Source: Hydrogenophaga pseudoflava
GTDB lineage: Bacteria > Pseudomonadota > Gammaproteobacteria > Burkholderiales > Burkholderiaceae_C
Assembly (NCBI RefSeq): GCF_031020795.1
Contig: NZ_JAVHJP010000004.1
Location: 316,073 to 380,072, forward strand
Direction: 5' to 3'
DNA: 64,000 nt
The stretch's first letter is position 1. Each line of letters starts with the position of its first letter. The translations under genes were made by a program, and so were the position numbers. The notes beneath the pieces are model-generated. The model was not told the origin of the DNA. It did no database searches and worked only from the letters and a program-made list of their open reading frames with translations. This document shows, piece after piece, positions 1 through 7,031 of the stretch.

Positions 1-1
1 C

Positions 2-490
2 GAGGCAGAGCAGGCGGCGCGCGAGTGCTTCAACGCCTGGCTGGTGGCGCGCGGTGGCATCGGCAACAGCGAGGAAACCATGATGGTGCGCCAAGTGCGC
101 CACTTCCTGGAGGCCAATGGAGACGGTCGATTCATGACCTGGCACCGTGCCCACGACGATCATGCGCCGCGCGTCGGGCTTCGCGCAGGGGTGAGGCGGT
201 TGATCGGTTCGAACGGGCTGCCGATAGGGGTTCGCAAGACACCAGAGTTTGCCCACGAGATCAGCGACCCCGAGGGCGAGAGCGTGGAGTTCTTCATCTT
301 CCCCGAGGTGTTCAAGTCCGAGATCTGCAAGGGCTACGACCCCGAGGCGGTCGCGCGCGTGTTGCGCGACCGTGAGTGCCTGCAGGCCAAAGAGCCGGGG
401 CGGTTCACCGTGAGCATGAGCCTGCCGGGCGGCATCGGTAAGGCGCGGGTCTATCACGTATCCGCACGCATCTTCGCGCTGGACACATGA
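2..490 (+). CDS. DUF927-domain protein, C-terminal part (cut by window edge)
   Basis: The reading frame is open from base 2 and ends at the TGA at 488-490, so only the last ~162 residues are seen. The tail (GNSEETMMVRQVRHFLE near the start, then RFMTWHRAHDD, EFFIFPEVFKSEICKGYDP and a TRVYxV-like end reading ARVYHVSARIF) matches by eye the C-terminus of the large DUF927 proteins of phage-like and integrative elements. These usually carry an N-terminal TOPRIM/primase-like part and a helicase-like ATPase core. The family is associated with replication of mobile elements; the exact role is not established. The ATPase core lies outside the window. It is followed by 359 bases without a clear gene. 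Confidence 0.75.
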   Translation, partial: EAEQAARECFNAWLVARGGIGNSEETMMVRQVRHFLEANGDGRFMTWHRAHDDHAPRVGLRAGVRRLIGSNGLPIGVRKTPEFAHEISDPEGESVEFFIFPEVFKSEICKGYDPEAVARVLRDRECLQAKEPGRFTVSMSLPGGIGKARVYHVSARIFALDT

Positions 491-849
491 GCGCAGCGAA
501 GCGAAGCCACGCGGGCCGCCGATGGGGCGGGGGGAAAGCTTTCCTTTTTGCGCGCTGTTCCGCTGGTGTGCACTTCCAAGCGAATCAAGGGCGGGCCTTG
601 GGTCGCTTCCTTCGGCTGTGCACTGGCGTGGTTGCCGTGGCTGTAGATGGGCCGTGGTTCGCTGCTGGTCCGGCCGTGCCTGGGCGGGTGTGCGCACAGC
701 GCTGCCACCGACCGGCGTGGGGTGGGGGTACCCCCCTATAGGTACTCCTGGAGGGAAAAGCCACCGGGGTAATTCGGCCCCCGCACGCACGCTAGTGGCA
801 GGCCCGGCCAATTTGTCAATTTGTCAACGATTCGGGGTCTTGTCGATAC
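491..849. other. Gene-free stretch inside the mobile element
   Basis: No reading frame here has family-like content or a ribosome binding site. It holds one copy of GGGGGTAC at 724-731, which recurs three times near 2300-2353. Just before the next gene there is a tandem 8-base repeat (AATTTGTC at 810-817 and 818-825). The stretch probably contains the promoter of the gene at 850. Confidence 0.5.
810..825 (+). repeat. Tandem AATTTGTC repeat upstream of HTH gene
   Basis: Two perfect adjacent copies of AATTTGTC end about 25 bases before the start of the helix-turn-helix protein at 850. The second copy supplies a TTGTCA that could serve as a -35 hexamer, but no good -10 lies at the right distance. 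The repeat could be an operator for autoregulation by that protein; this is inference from position only. Confidence 0.4.
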
Positions 850-1377
850 ATGAAAGCTATGAAGAAACCCACTCAGGCCGCCCTTGCGGCGGCCCTCGGA
901 ATCAATCCTTCCCTGGTGACACGGGACAAGCGTCGCGGGATGCCGGTTCACAGCATCGAAGCGGCGCAGCAGTGGCGAGACGAGAACCTGCGGGTCCGGT
1001 ACACCCCGGAAAAGGACCGCGAGGCCGTTACGCGGGCCATCAAAGGCGAAAGCGCAGCCCAGCGCGTGACGTCTTTGCACCAGGCTGCTGGCGCGCTGCT
1101 GGAAAGCGGTGGAGACGTGTATCCGATGCTCCCTATGATCAGCCAGGCCATGGCAGATGTGCCACCGTCTCAAAGAATGCGGGTAGGCGTGGTGTTCGAG
1201 GTCATGGACCTCCTGACCGCAGACGTGCGCCGCGTCCAAGACCAGGGCGGCGACGTGCTGGAACTGACGGAAGGCCCCTTCTACCCTTGCGACAAAGAGG
1301 GTGGAGACAGTTCCTTCATGGGCGCATTTTGGTATTCGGTCGCGGCTGGTGAAGTGCGCATGAAGGCGGTCAAATAG
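850..1377 (+). CDS. Small DNA-binding (HTH) protein of the mobile element
   Basis: 175 residues. Residues 5-35 (KKPTQAALAAALGINPSLV then TRDKRRGMP) read as a helix-turn-helix followed by a wing-like basic segment. This resembles the N-terminus of Nu1-type terminase small subunits and other phage DNA-binding proteins. The rest (residues 50-175) is acidic and not recognised. The start could also be the second Met at 859, which has GAAAG just upstream; neither start has a strong Shine-Dalgarno. The gene ends at a hairpin (1384-1419) shared with the convergent 42-residue gene. It may be a packaging or regulatory protein of the element; no specific function is claimed. Confidence 0.6.
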   Translation: MKAMKKPTQAALAAALGINPSLVTRDKRRGMPVHSIEAAQQWRDENLRVRYTPEKDREAVTRAIKGESAAQRVTSLHQAAGALLESGGDVYPMLPMISQAMADVPPSQRMRVGVVFEVMDLLTADVRRVQDQGGDVLELTEGPFYPCDKEGGDSSFMGAFWYSVAAGEVRMKAVK

Positions 1378-1383
1378 AAAAGA

Positions 1384-1420
1384 GAAGAGCCCACCAACTT
1401 GGTGGTCGGTGGGCTCTTCG
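1384..1420. terminator. Bidirectional hairpin between convergent genes
   Basis: A perfect 12-bp inverted repeat, GAAGAGCCCACC at 1384-1395 and GGTGGGCTCTTC at 1408-1419, closes a 12-base loop. It sits exactly between the stop codons of two convergent genes (1377 and 1424). There is no long T run on either side, so termination may be partly Rho-dependent. Position and stem strength support a shared terminator. Confidence 0.6.
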
Positions 1421-1423
1421 GTC

Positions 1424-1552
1424 TTAGCGTTTGACGCCGGACCGTAGAACGATCTTCCAAGGCTTTCCATCCGGGCGGCGGATCTTGCGACCGCCGCGCG
1501 TGATGGTCATCCGAAAGATCACGGATTCAAAGTCTTTGAACTCTGTTTCCAT
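1424..1552 (-). CDS. 42-residue basic peptide of the mobile element
   Basis: Short reverse-strand frame starting ATG at 1552 and stopping TAA at 1424. It is preceded by AGGAGAGCACC, an excellent ribosome binding site with ideal spacing. The predicted peptide begins METEFKDFES, has a hydrophobic middle, then a strongly basic part (RGGRKIRRPDGKPWKIVLR) and ends SGVKR. Its net charge is clearly positive. I do not recognise a family. It is convergent with the HTH gene and shares its terminator hairpin. The strong ribosome site, clean stop and basic composition support a real gene, perhaps a small nucleic-acid-binding protein or regulator of the element. Confidence 0.55.
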   Translation of the reverse strand: METEFKDFESVIFRMTITRGGRKIRRPDGKPWKIVLRSGVKR

Positions 1553-1630
1553 GGTGCTCTCCTATAACAGTTGAGCGCCCCGATCATGCTGCCTCTTCCG
1601 AATCCTCAAACACGTATGTATGATGGATTT

Positions 1631-1720
1631 GCGTACGTCGGATCTGGTGTGGGGAGCCTTTTCCCACCAGCACTCGGCAGCAGCGGGGAAGCCAGGTCAG
1701 AGCGGCTTCCCCGTTTTTTT
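1631..1720 (+). ncRNA. Candidate small RNA of about 90 nt
   Basis: A sigma-70-like pair, TTCCGA at 1596-1601 and TATGAT at 1619-1624 with a 17-base spacer, would start a transcript near 1631. The transcript would fold a hairpin at 1644-1670 (CTGGTG paired with CACCAG, with further G-C pairs inside) and end in a strong Rho-independent terminator at 1684-1720. No coding frame with a ribosome site lies between promoter and terminator. The 42-residue gene diverges upstream. The terminator needs a forward transcript to end, and none of the annotated genes supplies one. Inference only. Confidence 0.35.
1684..1720 (+). terminator. Strong Rho-independent terminator
   Basis: Perfect 10-bp stem CGGGGAAGCC (1684-1693) with GGCTTCCCCG (1704-1713), a 10-base loop, and a run of seven T at 1714-1720. 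It is oriented to end forward-strand transcription. Confidence 0.8.
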
Positions 1721-2136
1721 CGCCGAGCGGCATGCGTCAGTTATAGCTAGAGCGAACCTCCTTGCCAAACCGTCGCTTCCAGAAATGCTAGGCTGATCGC
1801 AATGGATAAAATTCAAGAGTTACACATTGTTAACAATTAACTGACTGCGTTACTGTTGTGTTGCATTTGGGCAGTTCAAGTGCCGATCCAACTTGAATAT
1901 CTGCCTCTTTTGTATGCAGTCTCGTGAAACTCCGTTGCAGTTGGTTGGCGATCCATATAGGGCTCATCCCTTTTCGCTGGAACGGCGTGACTGTGAAGGT
2001 CATTCCGCCACTGTAGTGGACAAGAAAATGCCCCCGACTTGCCCTGGCCAAGACCGGCGGTCGTCAAACCTTGGAGGTGCATGGGATGTCGCCAGTGCTG
2101 TGGTGACGAGCTTCTCAATCAATAGGCTGTCGCGCT

Positions 2137-2250
2137 TTGCCCCGGTTGCCCCGGTACATCGAGCGAATGCCCCGGTTCACCCGGGGCATCCTTTTTTCAA
2201 TGGCGACAAGGACTTACAGAACAGTGCCCCGGTTGCCCCTATTGCCCCGG
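2137..2250 (+). repeat. Iterated TTGCCCCGG motifs
   Basis: TTGCCCCGG occurs at 2137-2145, 2146-2154 and 2242-2250. Near copies are TGCCCCGG at 2168-2175 and 2225-2232, and TTGCCCC at 2233-2239. Six copies in 114 bases are far more than expected by chance. If translated in one frame they give APVAP-like runs. They could be iterons or integrase/excisionase sites of the element, or a slipped coding remnant. Confidence 0.6.
2167..2197 (+). terminator. Hairpin terminator within the repeat region
   Basis: ATGCCCCGG (2167-2175) pairs with CCGGGGCAT (2181-2189) across a five-base loop, followed by CCTTTTTT. It fits a Rho-independent terminator in the forward direction. Its left arm is one of the iterated GCCCCGG motifs. 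Confidence 0.65.
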
Positions 2251-2299
2251 TAAAAAACAGCAAGGGGGGAAGCAAATCAGCTACGATTCCCGAACTTTT

Positions 2300-2353
2300 G
2301 GGGGTACGTGTCCCCACGTGGCTCCCGTTCCGCGGGGGTACAAGTGGGGGTAC
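2300..2353 (+). repeat. Three GGGGGTAC direct repeats (possible integrase arm sites)
   Basis: GGGGGTAC occurs at 2300-2307, 2334-2341 and 2346-2353. A fourth copy lies at 724-731. The first copy is followed by GTGTCCCC, forming an imperfect inverted repeat. Similar GTGGGGGTAC repeats are, to my recollection, common beside tyrosine-integrase attachment sites of proteobacterial islands. The element-chromosome boundary appears to lie just downstream, so these may be arm-binding sites. No tRNA 3' end was found here. Confidence 0.4.
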
Positions 2354-2435
2354 AGGGTGCAAATCCGCAATCCGGTATCCATATAAATCAACAGGTTGGG
2401 GCATCGTTCGGGTGTCCCCAGCCCACCATCCATCC

Positions 2436-2464
2436 AACCCCAGCCGTCGCCGGCTGGGGTTTTT
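2436..2464 (+). terminator. Rho-independent terminator before rsuA-family gene
   Basis: ACCCCAGCCG (2437-2446) pairs with CGGCTGGGGT (2451-2460) over a TCGC tetraloop, followed by a run of five T. It lies 16 bases before the pseudouridine synthase start. It probably ended a host gene that stood upstream before the element inserted, which would place the junction to its left. Confidence 0.75.
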
Positions 2465-2479
2465 CATTGCCGCTTCGTC

Positions 2480-3214
2480 ATGCTCGCGTTGCAGGACATC
2501 CTTTTCAGTCAGGGATTCGGAACCCGCCGCGTGTGCTGCGGGCTGGTGCAGCAGGGCTTTGTGGACCTGGGCGAAACGCGTGAACCCTGCAAGGACCCCC
2601 TGACCATTCTTGAAGAAGATGGCCTGGTGTTCTGGGTTCAAGGTGTGCGCTGGACCTACCAGGAGCGCGCCTACCTGATGCTGCACAAACCGGCCGGTTT
2701 CGAATGCTCGCAGAAGCCGGGATCGCATCCGAGCGTGTACACGCTGCTGCCGGCACCGCTGCGCCAGAGGGGTGGTGGTGCCGCTGCCGGAGTGCAGGCG
2801 GTGGGGCGGCTGGATCAGGACACCACCGGTTTGCTCCTGTTGTCCGACGATGGCAAGTTCATTCACCGGATGACCTCGCCCAAGCATCACGTGCCCAAGG
2901 TGTACCAGGTGCAGGTGAAGCACCCTCTTGATGAGCGCCAGACGACCCGTCTGATGGGGGGTGTCGTGCTGGACGACGACCCGAAGCCGGTACGTGCGGC
3001 GGCGTGCCGGGCCCTGGGGCCAACCCATCTCGAGCTGACGCTGACCGAAGGCAAGTACCACCAGGTCAAGCGCATGGTGGCCGCGGTGGGCAACCGGGTG
3101 GAGGGCTTGCACCGCTCGCGCATCGGGATCATCGAGTTGACCGATGAGCTCCCCTCCGGCCAATGGAGATGGCTCACGGCCGAGGAGGTGGCCGACCTGA
3201 GCCGCAAACACTGA
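2480..3214 (+). CDS. rsuA: RsuA-family 16S rRNA pseudouridine synthase
   Basis: 244 residues, close to E. coli RsuA (231). The N-terminus (LQDILFSQGFGTRRV, residues 4-18) is an S4-type RNA-binding segment. It is followed by HKPAG (near residue 75) and the catalytic GRLDQDTTGLLLL motif, whose Asp attacks the uridine. The C-terminal EGKYHQVKRM block is also typical. The enzyme isomerises a single uridine in 16S rRNA in the cytoplasm. The assignment to RsuA rather than another RsuA/RluB/E/F member rests on length and S4 position and is less sure. It begins 16 bases after a terminator and has no partner genes on its strand; the next gene is convergent. Confidence 0.85.
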   Translation: MLALQDILFSQGFGTRRVCCGLVQQGFVDLGETREPCKDPLTILEEDGLVFWVQGVRWTYQERAYLMLHKPAGFECSQKPGSHPSVYTLLPAPLRQRGGGAAAGVQAVGRLDQDTTGLLLLSDDGKFIHRMTSPKHHVPKVYQVQVKHPLDERQTTRLMGGVVLDDDPKPVRAAACRALGPTHLELTLTEGKYHQVKRMVAAVGNRVEGLHRSRIGIIELTDELPSGQWRWLTAEEVADLSRKH

Positions 3215-3235
3215 GTTCCCTGTCGGGAGGGGTGG

Positions 3236-3967
3236 TCAGAGCAGATCGCCCTTGCGGCTGTCGAGGGGCATCAGGAACGAGTTGTCCTGCCATTGGGACC
3301 CCAAGTCGCTGACGCGCGAGTCGCCCGTGGTGCTGCCGGGCCAGGTCGAGAGGGGGCTGAAGTCGCTGTGACGGGTGCTGCGCTGGCGGTTCAGCGCCGA
3401 GCGCAGATTGGCCTGTGCCGCGATGATGGCCCGTTCTTCCTGCTCGTGCTCACGCATGCTCTGTGCGGTCGGGGTCTCGCCGAGAAACTCGCTGCGAACT
3501 TCAGAGACGGTGGGCAGGCTGGACGCACGGACCACCCAATAAGGAAGACCGCATTGCGTGAGCAAGGAATGTTTGAGTTGGCGCGTGCTCCTGGGGATGC
3601 CGGCCCTTCCCGGCACATCCAGACACCCGACCACCCGTCCATCGGATTTGCAGATGGTGAACGTGCAGTACACACCACCGAGCAGCCGGTACCAATCCAT
3701 CCCTTGCTGTTTCTCACGGGGCAGGGTAAAGCGGGTGACCGGAAGTTTGATCATCACATGATGATCGTAGAAGGCCCGTGACAGCCAGTGCCACACCTGC
3801 AATTCTTCGGAGTTCGCGATCACCCTCGTGTCCAGCGGCCACCGCTTGGGAATCCTGCGCTGGGCCCGGGCCTTTCGGTTTTCCCATGCGCGGTACATCC
3901 CCGCGCCGGATGCCAGCAAAGCGGGCACCAGCACGGAGAGCAGCCAAGGGTTGTTCCAGGCGGTCAT
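3236..3967 (-). CDS. Membrane-anchored DUF2726-like protein
   Basis: 243 residues from the ATG at 3967 (a TTG nine bases further upstream, at 3976, is the alternative). Residues 5-22 (NPWLLSVLVPALLASGAG) form a single N-terminal membrane anchor. The middle (ELQVWHWLSRAF near residue 55, then CKSDGRVVGCLDVPG near 110, then LLTQCGLPYWVVRA) follows the restriction-endonuclease-like DUF2726 layout: a 'vYwrL' helix, a 'd..vl.viElD' strand, and a 'l..aGlp.lrv' end. The acidic catalytic-looking residues are poorly kept. The C-terminal 80 residues are low-complexity. Function unknown. It is convergent with rsuA. The 222 bases upstream carry a small inverted repeat (GACTA-AATG-TAGTC, 3990-4003) and no clear promoter. 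Confidence 0.6.
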   Translation of the reverse strand: MTAWNNPWLLSVLVPALLASGAGMYRAWENRKARAQRRIPKRWPLDTRVIANSEELQVWHWLSRAFYDHHVMIKLPVTRFTLPREKQQGMDWYRLLGGVYCTFTICKSDGRVVGCLDVPGRAGIPRSTRQLKHSLLTQCGLPYWVVRASSLPTVSEVRSEFLGETPTAQSMREHEQEERAIIAAQANLRSALNRQRSTRHSDFSPLSTWPGSTTGDSRVSDLGSQWQDNSFLMPLDSRKGDLL

Positions 3968-4189
3968 GCAAGTCAAAGTGTCGGAATGTGACTAAATGTA
4001 GTCGGATGATCGTGCAAACGGACGGTTTTGTCGCAGTTTGACACTTCGTTTGCGTGATTTCCTTGGGATTGGTGGCACCTGCCAGCCAGGGCTGGGCGTC
4101 CGGAAGACGTCATCGATTCGGGCTTCCGAGCGGCCAACCCGGCATTTTGCCGCTGTGTGCGGTGTGTCGCCATCCCATAAACGGGGGAT

Positions 4190-5005
4190 TCAGGGCTGCC
4201 CGGACAGGAAGTCTGCCACTGCAGTCAGCACGGCTTCTGGCTGGTCGCGGTGGGGGCTGTGTCCGCAGGCCTCCAGCACCAGCTTGAAGGCAGGGGCATG
4301 CTGTGGCGCAACGTCCTCCACCTGCTGCAGACTGCCGTACTCGTCATTCGCTCCCTGAATGACCAGCACTGGCGCTGAAATGTGTCGGCATTCGTTGCGG
4401 ATGTCAAAGCGCTGGAACGCTGGGTCGAGCCAGATGTCGTTCCATTGCCAGAAGGCATTGTCCACATCGTCGTGGTAGCGCGCCAGGCGCGAGCGCAGGC
4501 CCTGTTCTTTTGTATCCAAGTAAGCGGCGCGGGCCCTTTCAATGGACTGGATCGAGATCTCCTCGACAAACACATGGGGCGCCATGACCACGCAGGCGGT
4601 CACCGGATGATGGCTGGCATGCAGCAGCGCAATGCTGGCGCCGTCTGAGTGACCGACCAGCACTGGCGTCTTGATGCCCAAGGCGTCCAGCAGGGCCGGC
4701 AGCACATCCAGGGCCTCACGGTGCATGTAGTCCGGTTCATGCCGGCCGGTGTGCCAGAACTCTGTGTCGTGGGGCGCTCCGCGCACGTCCGGCACAGGGT
4801 CCGAGCGCCCATATCCCCGGCGGGAGTACACCCAGCCAGGCCGCCCGGTGATGCGGCACAATTCCAAGGGCCAGTCGCGGCCCCTCTGGGTCCACATGGC
4901 CACGCTGCCAAGGCCCTCATGCAGGAACACCAGGGGAGCACGGATGGCAGGGCCCGGAATGTGACGAACCTCCAGGCGGGTGCCGCGAATGATGACGCAG
5001 TCCAT
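4190..5005 (-). CDS. Alpha/beta-hydrolase fold protein
   Basis: 271 residues from the ATG at 5005, preceded by GGAGACACG; a longer in-frame extension to 5062 would overlap the divergent gene's start and is less likely. Oxyanion motif HEGLG near residue 30, nucleophile elbow GHSDGAS with catalytic Ser near residue 98, acid in GANDEYG and His in CGHSPHRD near the C-terminus, so the triad is complete. No signal peptide, so cytosolic. The substrate cannot be told from sequence; distant relatives are esterases and haloperoxidase-like hydrolases. It is divergent from the EI24 gene with 55 bases between starts, so the two may share a control region. Confidence 0.8.
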   Translation of the reverse strand: MDCVIIRGTRLEVRHIPGPAIRAPLVFLHEGLGSVAMWTQRGRDWPLELCRITGRPGWVYSRRGYGRSDPVPDVRGAPHDTEFWHTGRHEPDYMHREALDVLPALLDALGIKTPVLVGHSDGASIALLHASHHPVTACVVMAPHVFVEEISIQSIERARAAYLDTKEQGLRSRLARYHDDVDNAFWQWNDIWLDPAFQRFDIRNECRHISAPVLVIQGANDEYGSLQQVEDVAPQHAPAFKLVLEACGHSPHRDQPEAVLTAVADFLSGQP

Positions 5006-5060
5006 CGTGTCTCCGGATCTCGTGCTGCCGGGCTGGCGGGAAAACCGGTATTCTCGTTGC

Positions 5061-5951
5061 ATGACTCAGCTGTTTGATGCGTTCTGGCGGGCCGTGGCGT
5101 ACTGCATGCACCCGCGGGTGATCGGCCTGTCGTTCTTGCCACTGGTGCTGATGGTCGCACTGTCGTTCGGCCTGGGCTATTTCTTCTGGGACACGGCGGT
5201 CGACGCGGTCACGCAGTGGTTGCAGGCCTACGAACTGGTTCAAGGCTTCCTGGGGTGGCTGGACCGCGTCGGTCTGGGCTCCATGCGGACGGTGTTCGCC
5301 CCGCTGGTGGTTCTGGTGCTGGCCACCCCGGTGATCGTGTTGCTGTGCCTGCTGCTGGTGGCGCTGTTCATGACGCCCTCCATGGTCGAACTGGTCGAAC
5401 AGAGGCGCTTTCCCCTGTTGGAGCGAAAGCGCGGCGGATCCTTTCTGTTCGGGCTGCTGTGGTCACTGGGGTCCACCATGGCGGCCCTCGTGGTGCTGGT
5501 GCTTTCGATGCCACTGTGGCTGGTGCCGCCGCTGGTGCTGATCCTGCCTCCATTGATCTGGGGCTGGCTGACCTACCGCGTGTTTGCCTACGACGCGCTG
5601 GCGCAGCATGCCAGCAGCGCAGAGCGCAAGACCATCCTGCGTGAGCATCGCGGCAGCCTGCTGGTCATGGGCATCCTCAGCGGCTATCTGGGCGCGGCGC
5701 CCAGCCTGCTGTGGGCGTCGGGTGCCATGTTCGTGGCGCTGGCCCCTCTGCTGGTGCCGGTGGCCATCTGGATCTACACCCTTGTGTTTGCTTTTGCGTC
5801 CCTGTGGTTCGCGCATTTCACGCTGGCCGCGCTGCAGCGGATGCGGGCGGCCGGGACGGTGGAAGTGCTCGGTCCCGAGCCCCGAATATTGCCCGCCGAT
5901 GCGATGGAAACGCCTGCACCAACAACCATTCTGCCGCCGCCCGGCGCTTGA
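5061..5951 (+). CDS. EI24-family integral membrane protein
   Basis: 296 residues with about six hydrophobic stretches (around 25-45, 80-110, 140-185, 215-245, 245-270). The family pattern of EI24 (PF07264), which includes the sulfate transporter CysZ, is visible: an N-terminal amphipathic segment (FDAFWRAVAYCMHPRV), then paired long helices, and the AYDALAQHAS region before residue 200. The last ~30 residues are a soluble, proline-rich tail. In betaproteobacteria this gene typically precedes the MoCF-domain gene, as here (3-base gap). A role in small-molecule permeation is possible but unproven. Confidence 0.75.
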   Translation: MTQLFDAFWRAVAYCMHPRVIGLSFLPLVLMVALSFGLGYFFWDTAVDAVTQWLQAYELVQGFLGWLDRVGLGSMRTVFAPLVVLVLATPVIVLLCLLLVALFMTPSMVELVEQRRFPLLERKRGGSFLFGLLWSLGSTMAALVVLVLSMPLWLVPPLVLILPPLIWGWLTYRVFAYDALAQHASSAERKTILREHRGSLLVMGILSGYLGAAPSLLWASGAMFVALAPLLVPVAIWIYTLVFAFASLWFAHFTLAALQRMRAAGTVEVLGPEPRILPADAMETPAPTTILPPPGA

Positions 5952-5954
5952 CCC

Positions 5955-6785
5955 ATGAACACCAGCAAGCACAGTTCCCCGGTGTTTGGACTCATCATCG
6001 TCGGTGACGAAATCCTGTCGGGCAAACGGGCCGACAAGCATCTGCCCAAGGTGATCGAACTGCTGGCTCAAAGAGGCCTCTCGCTGGCGTGGGCGCGGTT
6101 CATTGGCGATGACCGCGAGCGCATCACAGCCGCCTTGCACGAAGCCTTTGCCAGTGGTGATGTGGTGTTCAGTTGCGGCGGTATCGGCGCCACCCCCGAC
6201 GACCACACGCGCCAGTGTGCGGCGGCGGCACTGGGGGTCGACCTGGCACTCCACCCCGAGGCCCGCGAACTCATCGAACAGCGGATGAAGGATGTGGCCG
6301 CCGAGAAGGGGGAGGTGCACGACCCGGGGCGTCCCGACAACGTGCACCGGCTGAACATGGGGGTGTTCCCGGTCGGTGCCCGGATCATTCCCAACCCTTA
6401 CAACAAGATTCCAGGGTTCAGCTGCGACGGACCCGGGGGTGGCTCGGTGCATTTCGTGCCCGGATTCCCGGTCATGGCCTGGCCGATGATCGAGGCGCTG
6501 CTGGATGGGTCGTACCGCCACCTGCACCGGTCAGGCGCGTGGCAGGAGCGTTCGGTGGTTGTCATGGGGGCCATGGAGGCCTCCCTGACGCCCCTGATGG
6601 AAACGATCGAGCGCGAGCATTCTGTGAAGGTGTTCAGCCTGCCCAGCGTGGATCACCCGGAGTACGGGCGGCACATCGAACTGGGCGTGAAGGGTGCGCC
6701 GGATGCGGTGTCGGCAGCGTTTGCTTCACTGCTCGATGGGCTGGCGCGATTTGGTGCGAAGCTTGGCCCCGAGTTGGTGCGTTGA
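5955..6785 (+). CDS. MoCF/CinA-type molybdopterin-binding domain protein
   Basis: 276 residues. The N-terminal half carries the molybdopterin-binding fold of CinA/MogA: GLIIVGDEILSGKRAD (residues 12-27), then FSCGGIGATPDDHT (near 72-85), which is the substrate-binding glycine loop. There is no C-terminal CinA deamidase domain, so it is a stand-alone member often labelled competence/damage-inducible protein A-like. Possible roles are pyrazine/molybdopterin nucleotide handling or NMN/ADP-ribose chemistry; neither can be chosen from sequence. It starts three bases after the EI24 stop and is probably co-transcribed with it. The glnA control region follows. Confidence 0.75.
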   Translation: MNTSKHSSPVFGLIIVGDEILSGKRADKHLPKVIELLAQRGLSLAWARFIGDDRERITAALHEAFASGDVVFSCGGIGATPDDHTRQCAAAALGVDLALHPEARELIEQRMKDVAAEKGEVHDPGRPDNVHRLNMGVFPVGARIIPNPYNKIPGFSCDGPGGGSVHFVPGFPVMAWPMIEALLDGSYRHLHRSGAWQERSVVVMGAMEASLTPLMETIEREHSVKVFSLPSVDHPEYGRHIELGVKGAPDAVSAAFASLLDGLARFGAKLGPELVR

Positions 6786-6790
6786 CTAAT

Positions 6791-6806
6791 TGCACCAAGT
6801 TTGTGC
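6791..6806 (+). promoter_or_regulatory. NtrC-binding site 1 of glnA
   Basis: TGCAC-N7-GTGC at 6791-6806, an almost perfect match to the NtrC dyad TGCAC-N7-GTGCA. It lies about 160-175 bases upstream of the sigma-54 promoter, a typical enhancer position. Confidence 0.75.
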
Positions 6807-6818
6807 TTTATGTCGATG

Positions 6819-6835
6819 TGCACCAAAAAAGGCAT
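6819..6835 (+). promoter_or_regulatory. NtrC-binding site 2 of glnA (half-match)
   Basis: TGCAC at 6819-6823, seven bases, then GGCAT in place of GTGCA. The left half is perfect and the right half weak. It begins 28 bases after site 1, close to three helical turns, so two NtrC dimers could bind on nearly one face. Confidence 0.6.
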
Positions 6836-6963
6836 CACCCAAGGGTGGCAAAGCGCTCATCCCAAATAGTCCACCACTGTTGTCTGTGGAGCACAACGCT
6901 GCGCCATAATCTGCGCCGCCTTGGGGCTTGGCGCGTCGTTGGACGCGTCCGACGGCACAACTT

Positions 6964-6979
6964 TGGCACAGAAACTGCT
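6964..6979 (+). promoter_or_regulatory. Sigma-54 promoter of glnA
   Basis: TGGCAC (6964-6969), five bases, CTGCT (6975-6979): a near-perfect -24/-12 element with correct spacing. Transcription would start near 6989, giving a leader of about 43 bases to the glnA ATG at 7032. Together with the two upstream NtrC dyads it predicts NtrC-dependent induction under nitrogen limitation. Confidence 0.85.
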
Positions 6980-7031
6980 TGATGCCCTCGTCGAATTCAA
7001 TTTTTTTCTCACACCGCAACAGGAGTATTTG

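Larger units (their letters stand above)
1553..2479. other. Long gene-poor region, element-chromosome junction
   Basis: 927 bases with lower and uneven G+C (about half between 1730 and 2130, against about two-thirds in the host). Frames here (for example 1893-2603 forward, 1830-2051 reverse) look unlike real proteins. The region contains a promoter-like pair and terminator at 1596-1720, a hairpin terminator at 2167, iterated TTGCCCCGG motifs at 2137-2250, three GGGGGTAC motifs at 2300-2353 and a terminator at 2436. This is the kind of mosaic expected at an attachment site. No integrase gene is visible on this side. Confidence 0.55.

Noticed and set aside
1830..2051. Reverse open frame of 73 residues in the low-GC region
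   Set aside because: Plausible composition but no ribosome site, no recognisable family and no clear upstream promoter; not enough support.
2137..2250. CRISPR-like array
   Set aside because: Motifs are short (7-9 bases), irregularly spaced and lack uniform spacers or cas genes.
2340..2420. tRNA 3' end as the attachment site
   Set aside because: No T-loop (GTTCRANTC) with a paired acceptor stem or CCA could be found; only short GGGGGTAC repeats.
1893..2603. Forward open frame of 236 residues across the junction
   Set aside because: Runs through two terminators and the repeat region, has no ribosome site, and overlaps the real pseudouridine synthase start in another frame.
4015..4080. Forward promoter with TTGACA at about 4036
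   Set aside because: The -35 hexamer is perfect but no acceptable -10 follows at 16-18 bases and no forward gene starts nearby.
6920..6950. Alternative sigma-54 element TTGGCGC...TTGG upstream of glnA
   Set aside because: Spacing between the GG and GC elements is one base short and the -12 is poor; the 6964 element is much better.
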